Virus record (IMG/VR): IMGVR_UViG_3300010883_000549
Location: 1-22,501 of that record
Reading direction: 5' to 3' (one strand)
DNA from: a virus
DNA: 22,501 bases
A program made the translations under genes and the position numbers. The notes under the pieces were generated by a model, which ran no database searches, was not told where the DNA came from, and was given only the letters and a program-made list of their open reading frames with translations. This document shows, one piece after another, positions 14,701 to 21,326 of the stretch; positions within the stretch are counted from its first letter, which is position 1; each line of letters begins with the position of its first letter.

Positions 14701-17700
14701 CATCGGTCGAGAGTAACACCACAAACGCGCTGGGCGTCTGGGGCGCATGGATCGCTGCCGGTAGGCCGACCGACCCAAACCAGATCATCCGCCTCATGGG
14801 CGAACATGTGCAGGGTGATAAAGGCGAGGATAGCGTCCTCGGCGCATGGCGCAATAACACCGTCAACGCGCTGACGTCGACGAACCCTGCGACGATCACG
14901 ATCTCCGGCCCGAAGGTCAACTCCTTCATGCTGAACCTCCTCGGCTTCTTCAACGAAGTAACCAACGACGCATGGATGGCGAATTACACAGGGGTGGCGC
15001 AGGAGGTGTTCTCTAAGAACCAAGCCGCACCCGGCTCCGGTAAGAGTGCCGGTTACCTAGCCCTCAGTGCGCGGGCCAGAAAAGCCGCGCAAGTCTTGAG
15101 CAAAAAGACCGGCGAAGAGTGGACTGGCGCAGAGGTGCAGGAGACCATCTGGTCGTGGGCGAAGGCTCTCTATGAGAAGGCCGACGCGCAGGGCGAGACC
15201 CGCACCGCGCTGAAGATTTTGAGAGAGGGCGGCCTCACCCACGAAGAGATCAACGCCGTGCCGGACTTCGAGCAGTTGTTCGTCGTCGGTGAATACCGGC
15301 AGCTCCTTGAGCAGGCTGGCTACGGTGATCAGCTCAAGGTCGTCGACGCCTCTGTGCAGGAACGACTGGCGGCGTCAACGCCGCCGACCGGCTCTGTCTA
15401 TGAAGGTGCCAATGCGCATCTGCATAGAGCCGCCAACCGGCTGAACGATCTGGCCAAGGCGCGTGCCGCTGCTAAGGTGCGGGCCGATGTAAAGGTAACC
15501 CTGTCTGCGACCACTGACACCATCCCCGGCCTCAACGCCCTGCACGAAGCGGTGCGGGAGGGCGATGAGGCAGCTACAGTGTTACTGCAGGAGGTCGCCC
15601 GCGACGCGCTGACCTACCTGACCAGCAAAATAAAATCCGTCGAGATCGAGTACGCCCCGTCGACAGGTCTTTACGACGGAGACGCCGAGCCGTCTCTGGG
15701 CTTGTCGATATCATTCCAAGAACGCGACCGCCCGGCAGCTCTGGCGGCTCTGGCCAAGTTCGCAGAGAACTTTAATCAGGAGCAAGTGCATGTTCGTGGT
15801 GACGCAGAGCCGCGCACCAAGGTGGGCCATGTGTACCCAGACGGTTCGTACAATACAGACGTCGTTGTATTTCGTTTAGAGACGCCCTTGTCACGATCAG
15901 ATACTGAGGATATAATAAGTGGTTCCGGTCTTTTCGGGTTCACAGCCTCGGACAAGACCCTTGAAGCATATTATGTAGGAGACCCAAAAAATGAAGAAGC
16001 CCTCGCAGACTTCCGCGCCGCCGTCATCGCAGCAAGGAAACTCCTTGGAAATCTCGTCACAGATGTTGACCGAGGAACTTCGCGCTTCTGGGCTTACGGT
16101 AAGGGAGAGGGCGCGACGCACGGCTACGGGGAAATACAGCGTGAATTTCGTCCCCCTACGCAAGACCAAGCAGTCGCCACCGCCCAACGAGTAGCGTCTC
16201 GCCTTGCTGCAAGGGAGGTGCAGGGCACAGAGCAGGCTGACCTGATCACTGAGAACCAGCAGGCTCTGCATGAGCGGATCGCCGAAGCCTACGAAGCCCT
16301 GCCTGTAAATGACCTCGCCAACCCAGACGTCCGCCGCGCCTATGAGGAGCTGGCGGCGGAGGTGCTTGAGCAGTACGACGCCCTGCCGATTAAGGTTGAG
16401 ATTTTCGACGGCAAAGGGGAGCCATACACAAAGGGCAAGAAGGTGTCGTCTGCCAAGATGAGGCAGGACATCCTACACAACAACCATCTATTTATTTTTG
16501 GAACCGAGGTCGCTGGCTTCGGACCTCCCGGCGTGACCTACGATAATCACCCCCTCCTCGAAGACGCCGGTCGTAAAGACGAGAACGGCGTGCCGCTGTT
16601 GTTCAATGATCTGTTCCGCGCCGTCCATGACTATTACGCCCACACTATACAGGTCACCACCTTCGGTCCGAAGGGCGAGGAGGCTGCGTGGGCAACGCAC
16701 ATGGAGATGACCAAAAGCCCGTGGGCACGCTGGGCACTGACCAGCGAGACACGCGGACAGAATAGCTGGGTCAACTTCCGAAAATCTGTGAAGGGCGTGC
16801 CGCTAAACAAACGGGGCTTCGCCGAGCAGAAGGTCGGTCTGCTGCCGCTTGAGTTTGTAGCGACAGGCAAACCCGACGTCGATGCCTCGCTGGGTCAGCT
16901 CCCCGGCTCCGAAGGCTTGACGCTAGAACAGAACAACGGTGCCGCCAAGGGTAGCTTCCGGCAGGAGCAGCAGACCTATGGCGACATCTCCAACATCATC
17001 ACGCTGACAGAGAACGCAGACCGCACGACGTTCCTGCATGAGCTGGGCCACTTCTGGTTGTTCCAGATGAACAAGGACTTGGTCGACACTAGATTGACGA
17101 AGCAGGGCCGCGTCCGCCTCGAGCGCATGATGGCGAACACCAAGAAGTGGTTTGGACAGAACTCCGCCGATGGCTGGCGTGACTACCAGAAGCTGGAGCA
17201 GGCAGCGCGGGAAGACGCGCAGGCTGATCCAGAGAATACGTCTAAGCAGCTAAAGGCGACCCGCATGGCCGCCGCCATGGAGCACGCCAAGAAGAACGGC
17301 GGAGCCATCTACATGGCGCAGGTCGCCGAAGCCTTCATGGACGGCACCGTAGATTTCGGCACCGACCTCGAAGTCGGCTTCCATGAGATGTGGGCACGCG
17401 GCGTAGAGAAGTGGCTGGGCCAAGGCAAGGCACCGTCCTCTGGTCTCCGCGAAGCCTTCTCGAATTTCTCGACATGGGTCATCGGCGTCTACAAAAAGCT
17501 GGCCACCTTAAACGTGAACCTGTCGCCGGAGATCACAGACGTGTTCGACAGGCTGGTCGCCACCGAAGAGATGATCCAGCAAGAGAGAGGGCGAACCCTA
17601 TACTCCATCCCTGACGACCTTCGCCAGCAGGCGACGCCGAAGGAGCTGGCCGCCTTGGAGAAGGCGGAGCAGGACGCGATGACAGAGGCGCGTGCCCAGA

Positions 17701-20700
17701 TGCAGGGCAAGGTAGGACGGCAGTTGGCCAAGGAGCGCGGCGACGAGTTCAGAGCCGAGGCAGAGCGGCTGACGCAAGAGATCACAGAAGAGGTTTCCGA
17801 GCGGCCCATCCACAAGGCCGAGGGTATCCTCAAGAGCAACTTACTGTTCCTCGACCGCGCAGAGTTCGTCGCCGTCTACGGCAAGGACGCTGCCAAGCGG
17901 ATGCCTCGCGGAGCCTTCACCAAGGCGAAAGGCGCGGACATGATACCGCTGGGCAACCTCGCCCATATGGCTGGCTTCGATAGTCAGGAGGCGATGGTCA
18001 ACGAGATGCTGGCACCGCACGCTTCACTGGCCACGGTCGTAAAGGCCGAGGTCGACGTGCGGCTGGCTGAGAAGTTCGGCACCTTCCTTGAACCCGACCG
18101 GCTGGCCGACGAGGCAGCCGAGGTAGTCCAGAACGAGAAGATGGTCGAGCTGATGGCCCTACAGGCCCGGCTGGTCCGGCGGCTGGCCAAAGGCCCGCTC
18201 AAGACGATAGCCGAGCGCAGGGCACAGGAAGAGGGAGTCGATACGACGGCAGCGGAGGACCGTGGGGCCGTGGAAGACGCCGAGCGTGGGGCAGAGGCCG
18301 CTCCGACGCCTCAAGACGCTGTACCGGGCGAATTGGCGGTCGCACAGACCAAAGCAGAGAAGGACGCCAATGTAGCCCAGCGACGTGCCCAGAGGGCCGC
18401 TGTACGGCGTATCAGGGAGCTGGCGCGGTCCATGGACACCGCCGCCATCAAAGAGGCCGCCCGGCAGATCACAGAGAAGATGACCGTCGGCAAGATGACC
18501 TCGCAGAAGTTCCGTCAGACTGCAGACCGGCTGGCCAAGAAGGCGCAGCTTGCCATCGCCAAGCGGGACTATACAGAGGCCGCCAACCTGCTACAGGAGC
18601 GCACCCTCAATCTGGAGATCGCCAGAGAGGTCACGGTCAAGCGGGCGAAGGTCGATCAGGTCATCAAGCAGGCACAGAAAATTTTAGGCCGGTCCGACAA
18701 GCAGCTCAAGAATGGGTACGACATCGACATCATCCAGACCGTGCGCATGATGCTGGAGCCATACGGCGTGCTCCGGTCGCGCAGCTCACAGATGCCCGCC
18801 GACGAGTTCTTGGCGACACTCAAAAATGTTGACCCCAATCTCGCAGGGGAGCTGGGCAAGATTGTCGAGAACGCCGTGCGTAACGCCGAGCCGTACATCG
18901 TTCGGACCGACGGCAAGATGCCCTACAAGGCGATGAGCTACACCGAGTTCATGGTGTTGATGAATGAGGTTAGAGGATTGATCACGCAGGCCCGCGACGG
19001 CCAGACGGTTAAGGTCGACGGTGAGCGTGTCACGTTTGACCGCATCAACGAGGAAGTCGCACGCAGCACCATCGACCTCGCTCCGGTGAACGCGGACAAC
19101 AAGGCGCGTGGCACAGACAACCAGCGCGACTGGAAAACCGCTATCGGCGCAATCCGCACATGGACGCGCCGGGTGGAGTTGTGGGCACGGGCGATAGACG
19201 GCGGGTCAGACGGCCCGATGCAGAAATACATAGTGCGCCCGGTGATGAACGGCATCACTGCGTACCAGACAGCCCGCATACCCCTAGTCGACAAGCTGCA
19301 CGATTTACTCACGCCGGTAGCGGATGATCTGGCCAAGCCTACGCGCATCGACGCGCCGGAGCTGGATGGGTACTTCTTCAATACCAAAGCCGAGCTGTTG
19401 CACTTCATGCTGCACACAGGAAACGCCAGCAACGAGCGCAAGCTACTGATTGGTGGGGCGACCGATATCAACTCCGGTCGTGAGTACCAGTGGACGAAGA
19501 CCATCGATCCACGGGAAGAGGTAGACACCGGACAGCTCGAAACCTTCATCAACCGCATGTTCGCCGAGGGCGTATTGACCCAAGCAGACGTCGACCTGTT
19601 GAATGGTATCTGGGCAATCTTCGATGAGACTAAGGTAGGTGCACAGAAAGCGCACCGTGAAATGCACGGCCACTTCTTCGACGAGATCGACGCGACGGCG
19701 AGGCAGACACCGTTCGGTGAGCTGACCGGCGGGTATGTTCCAGCCATAGCGGATAATCTGATGAACCCAGAAGGCACGCGCAAGGAGGCTGCCGATGATC
19801 TGGGCAGCGCACAGAACGCCGCCATGTTCCCCGGCGCAGAGGACGGCTTCACCAAAGGCCGGGTCGAGTACAACCAGCCGCTGGCGTTAGACCTGCGCAT
19901 GATCCCCATGCATATCGACAAGGTCTTGAAGTTTACCCACATTGGACCGCCGGTCAGGAACGCTGCGCGGATAGCGGTGAACAAAAAATTCCAAGCCACC
20001 GTCAACAAATTCGACCACTTCGCCGTCGGCGAGATCATCATCCCGTGGCTGAATAGGTCGGCACGACAGACGGTCACAGAGCCGGGTAACAGATCAGCCG
20101 ATAAATTCTTCACCGCCCTTAGCCGGAACATCGGCTTGCAGACGATGATGGGTAACATCGTCAACGCCGGGCAGCAGTTGACGGGCCTCATCACTGCTAC
20201 CAGCCGGGTAAAATCCAGCCTGCTGATTAAGAACCTCGCCCGGTTCCGCAAGGACGGCGAGACCGGACGCGCTTATGTATCCAGTCGGTCGCCCTTCATG
20301 GCGGTCAGGCTGCTCGACAGTGTCAACGATTTAACCGCCAACGTCAGCAACGTGCTGACCGCGAACACCACCATCCAGAAGGGCAGGTTCTGGGCAAACA
20401 AATACGGTTACATCCTGCAGCAGATGGCGCAGAACATGGTTGACCCAGTTGTCTGGATGGCAGCCGAGGAGCAGGCGCGTGACGAGGGCTTGTGGCAGGA
20501 CGTCTACGACGCACACACCGAGCTTGGCCTCGACATCGCCACGACTAAAGCTGACGCCGCCGTCGCCATGTACGCCGACGAGATCGTCCGCTCTACGCAG
20601 ACACCGCTCGGCGCACAGGACATTAGTAGGATGGAGGCGTCCGGCGCGTTCGTCCGTATCTTTATGAAGTTCCAAGGCTACTTCAACAATATGATGAACC

Positions 20701-21293
20701 TATCGTCGACCGAGTTCCAAGTCATCAGCCGGGACATCGGGTACAAGGGAAACAAGCCGGGGCGGTTCTTCTACCTTTATCTGGCGGTCATCGCTGCCCC
20801 TGCCATCGTGGCGGAGGGCATCGCCATGGCAGCCGGTGGAGACTTCGATGATCTCGACGAGAAGGACAGCGACGAGGTCGCCGCGACCTTCTTTAAGCTG
20901 TTCGTCGTATCACAGGGAAAATTTGTCGCTAACTTCCTCCCCGGAGCGGGCGCAGTAGCCAACTTTTTATGGGCGAGGGCCACCCCCCAGTTCTGGGACG
21001 ACAAGCTATCTGTAAGCCCTGTCATCTCCATCGGGGAGCAGGGTATAGCAGGGGCGACCCGCGTCGTCATGGATGTTATAGAGTACGCTCAAGAAGGAGA
21101 GTTCAACCGCGACGCCAGTGCGATGGTGAAGGACACGTTGGGTGCCATTGGTATAATGCTCGGCCTCCCCACAAACTGGTTTTCTAAGCCCCTCACCTAC
21201 CTGATGAAGATCAACGAGGGGAACGCCGATCCAGAGCATGTCGGCGATTATGTGCAGGGGTTCCTACGAGGTAGGGATGGCACTGAGGACTGA
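11772..21293 (+). CDS. Giant multidomain ejection protein (gp16 position; polyvalent-type, zincin and glycosylase-like domains)
   Basis: A 3173-aa protein in the T7 gp16 slot (1318 aa in T7), expected to be packed in the head and ejected. From N to C: two copies of a DPF-x-x-FV motif (residues 5-11, 33-39); a helical Gly/Ala-rich hydrophobic zone (about 255-410); a beta domain with RVGIRLDIPAYT and YDPQRHSFFYDR (about 697-856); an HhH-GPD-like domain (about 900-1140); a beta domain with DGSYNTDVVVFRLETPLS (about 1330-1410); an HDYYAH domain (about 1500-1700); a HELGH zincin-like domain (about 1735-1935); and long charged coiled-coil-like stretches (about 1945-2300). The helical C-terminus has a membrane-like segment YLYLAVIAAPAIVAEGIAMA (about 3001-3020). 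The mosaic resembles phage 'large polyvalent' proteins. I find no lytic transglycosylase. The start abuts the previous stop, with only GGTGG (11763-11767) as a weak ribosome site. Confidence 0.85.
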   Translation: MAEFNPFEEFVSSQASRPLDDPLTPDIKDDEPDPFAGFVEQERKRDQQQALNTVADATPVNPDTYAAMRTMAQDVNINTRMLLGDVEPDKLRTKHVVEQTRSFLKENPRVERFLRDPDSVRLTHDDIAGLRSVHEASKRLSLSEEDKGFGEVTSGIAERLPKIFEQVGIATGAAVLEGNEDTIFPHEALAKMDDEEKAAYNAMDTREKVSFLFSDKNKKRFKSELGKEGREKVSASLDEVTRELNIMRARAPKEGVAFYASAIAEGTAAMLPAIATGMLTKNPKLALSIMYTQAFGGRYAQARERGKKDGTTQSDAFAEAFVFAGLEVVSEKIPLGILLSEGGRGFRGIFKSMGAEAIQETFIEGVDIGFEMGLLNKDMTVPQAFARLRDAAIIGAGVGGTLRGGVQGVRRLAEIGGLRRAGDDAQDYETRLTDAQKAVQEAKLAARSPEKMKEFLDQSNDDATVHISAEDVIELQQSGVLTDEVMAELELNEEMAETAARNGDFEISVSKLLMLDEATFSAVSPSIREKPNSLSAKEATSQVADREALIKTLVEQMNTQLDEDPDATPIADAVGAALAATGKFTAAEIGQQAELAEATYQTRAENLEGVTAEELFLEENVQIRGPADTTRNAATVSFNQVDRTKLDFKDVTKSVPGLAEAAAKRQAGEITAEEYQREVDKLKTVLPFDIIPAPATVKEMRDALDKNKKSKLGQSKKIPIGHRVGIRLDIPAYTNHGVWVPTIHNTPVGNVHEAAVHITNVDFEPTDKEQEKAAGVSQGGSKAPFARIDGDFQSADADALAARAAEVLNDPEWTQVGYDPQRHSFFYDRTTGEPILSATEVIQVGPLILARNAVKGEAQDFLFQRPVSSADTPAPQHHTLTKADNKRIKGLKKKVPGLGRLLPLLQADEQALLTETSAKNFVELYNKMPSPQEMAEVALSGVAKRGWYLNSGRALVEIFGEDAPRFAALLAALSPQTSVESNTTNALGVWGAWIAAGRPTDPNQIIRLMGEHVQGDKGEDSVLGAWRNNTVNALTSTNPATITISGPKVNSFMLNLLGFFNEVTNDAWMANYTGVAQEVFSKNQAAPGSGKSAGYLALSARARKAAQVLSKKTGEEWTGAEVQETIWSWAKALYEKADAQGETRTALKILREGGLTHEEINAVPDFEQLFVVGEYRQLLEQAGYGDQLKVVDASVQERLAASTPPTGSVYEGANAHLHRAANRLNDLAKARAAAKVRADVKVTLSATTDTIPGLNALHEAVREGDEAATVLLQEVARDALTYLTSKIKSVEIEYAPSTGLYDGDAEPSLGLSISFQERDRPAALAALAKFAENFNQEQVHVRGDAEPRTKVGHVYPDGSYNTDVVVFRLETPLSRSDTEDIISGSGLFGFTASDKTLEAYYVGDPKNEEALADFRAAVIAARKLLGNLVTDVDRGTSRFWAYGKGEGATHGYGEIQREFRPPTQDQAVATAQRVASRLAAREVQGTEQADLITENQQALHERIAEAYEALPVNDLANPDVRRAYEELAAEVLEQYDALPIKVEIFDGKGEPYTKGKKVSSAKMRQDILHNNHLFIFGTEVAGFGPPGVTYDNHPLLEDAGRKDENGVPLLFNDLFRAVHDYYAHTIQVTTFGPKGEEAAWATHMEMTKSPWARWALTSETRGQNSWVNFRKSVKGVPLNKRGFAEQKVGLLPLEFVATGKPDVDASLGQLPGSEGLTLEQNNGAAKGSFRQEQQTYGDISNIITLTENADRTTFLHELGHFWLFQMNKDLVDTRLTKQGRVRLERMMANTKKWFGQNSADGWRDYQKLEQAAREDAQADPENTSKQLKATRMAAAMEHAKKNGGAIYMAQVAEAFMDGTVDFGTDLEVGFHEMWARGVEKWLGQGKAPSSGLREAFSNFSTWVIGVYKKLATLNVNLSPEITDVFDRLVATEEMIQQERGRTLYSIPDDLRQQATPKELAALEKAEQDAMTEARAQMQGKVGRQLAKERGDEFRAEAERLTQEITEEVSERPIHKAEGILKSNLLFLDRAEFVAVYGKDAAKRMPRGAFTKAKGADMIPLGNLAHMAGFDSQEAMVNEMLAPHASLATVVKAEVDVRLAEKFGTFLEPDRLADEAAEVVQNEKMVELMALQARLVRRLAKGPLKTIAERRAQEEGVDTTAAEDRGAVEDAERGAEAAPTPQDAVPGELAVAQTKAEKDANVAQRRAQRAAVRRIRELARSMDTAAIKEAARQITEKMTVGKMTSQKFRQTADRLAKKAQLAIAKRDYTEAANLLQERTLNLEIAREVTVKRAKVDQVIKQAQKILGRSDKQLKNGYDIDIIQTVRMMLEPYGVLRSRSSQMPADEFLATLKNVDPNLAGELGKIVENAVRNAEPYIVRTDGKMPYKAMSYTEFMVLMNEVRGLITQARDGQTVKVDGERVTFDRINEEVARSTIDLAPVNADNKARGTDNQRDWKTAIGAIRTWTRRVELWARAIDGGSDGPMQKYIVRPVMNGITAYQTARIPLVDKLHDLLTPVADDLAKPTRIDAPELDGYFFNTKAELLHFMLHTGNASNERKLLIGGATDINSGREYQWTKTIDPREEVDTGQLETFINRMFAEGVLTQADVDLLNGIWAIFDETKVGAQKAHREMHGHFFDEIDATARQTPFGELTGGYVPAIADNLMNPEGTRKEAADDLGSAQNAAMFPGAEDGFTKGRVEYNQPLALDLRMIPMHIDKVLKFTHIGPPVRNAARIAVNKKFQATVNKFDHFAVGEIIIPWLNRSARQTVTEPGNRSADKFFTALSRNIGLQTMMGNIVNAGQQLTGLITATSRVKSSLLIKNLARFRKDGETGRAYVSSRSPFMAVRLLDSVNDLTANVSNVLTANTTIQKGRFWANKYGYILQQMAQNMVDPVVWMAAEEQARDEGLWQDVYDAHTELGLDIATTKADAAVAMYADEIVRSTQTPLGAQDISRMEASGAFVRIFMKFQGYFNNMMNLSSTEFQVISRDIGYKGNKPGRFFYLYLAVIAAPAIVAEGIAMAAGGDFDDLDEKDSDEVAATFFKLFVVSQGKFVANFLPGAGAVANFLWARATPQFWDDKLSVSPVISIGEQGIAGATRVVMDVIEYAQEGEFNRDASAMVKDTLGAIGIMLGLPTNWFSKPLTYLMKINEGNADPEHVGDYVQGFLRGRDGTED
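12537..13001 (+). other. Hydrophobic glycine-rich segment of the giant protein
   Basis: Residues about 256-410. It contains FYASAIAEGTAAMLPAIATG, a 'FGGRYAQARERGKKDG' link, VFAGLEVVSEKIPLGILLS and AAIIGAGVGGTLRGGVQG. Alternating small residues and amphipathic helices of this kind are found in ejection proteins and in large polyvalent proteins. I infer membrane association during ejection. Boundaries are approximate. Confidence 0.5.
14469..15191 (+). other. HhH-GPD DNA glycosylase-like domain inside the giant protein
   Basis: Residues about 900-1140. FAALLAALSPQTSVESN (residues about 966-982) resembles the LLSAQATDVSVN segment of endonuclease III. SGPKVNSFMLNL (1045-1056) resembles its hairpin and catalytic-lysine segment, and NDAWM (1065-1069) its catalytic Asp segment. 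K1048 and D1066 are 18 residues apart, the spacing of K120 and D138 in E. coli endonuclease III. The cysteines of an iron-sulfur cluster are absent. The homology is inferred by eye and not proven. Confidence 0.5.
16269..16871 (+). other. Histidine-rich HDYYAH domain inside the giant protein
   Basis: Residues about 1500-1700. It contains NDLFRAVHDYYAH (H1619, D1620, H1624), then FGPKGEEAAWATHMEM (E1636, E1637, H1643), then SETRGQNSWVNF (1658-1669). The clustered His, Asp and Glu residues suggest a metal-binding hydrolase-like site. I recognise the pattern from other large phage virion proteins but know no assigned activity. Confidence 0.5.
16974..17576 (+). other. Zincin-type metallopeptidase-like domain inside the giant protein
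   Basis: Residues about 1735-1935. The helix TTFLHELGHFWLFQMN holds the HExxH motif (H1756, E1757, H1760). Downstream, FHEMWARGVEKWL supplies further acidic and His residues (H1871, E1872, E1879), and E1872 or E1879 could be the third zinc ligand as in gluzincins. The segment GKAPSSGLREAFSNFSTWVIGVYKKL follows. This layout matches metallopeptidase domains seen in polyvalent phage proteins. Confidence 0.65.
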
Positions 21294-21326
21294 AATGGTG
21301 TATAGCGATATTCGGAAGGACTTGAT

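Noticed and set aside
15991-16194. A 67-codon frame inside the giant gene with TAGGAG 9 bases before its ATG
   Set aside because: The ribosome site is plausible, but the peptide is low-complexity Ser/Pro/Arg and the frame arises in the AT-rich patch. I cannot distinguish it from chance.
18938-20251. A 437-codon open frame on the minus strand
   Set aside because: It lies wholly inside the giant gene, its residues are Ser/Arg-rich as expected of the antisense of GC-rich coding DNA, and it shows no domain pattern. The plus-strand frame has recognisable motifs throughout.
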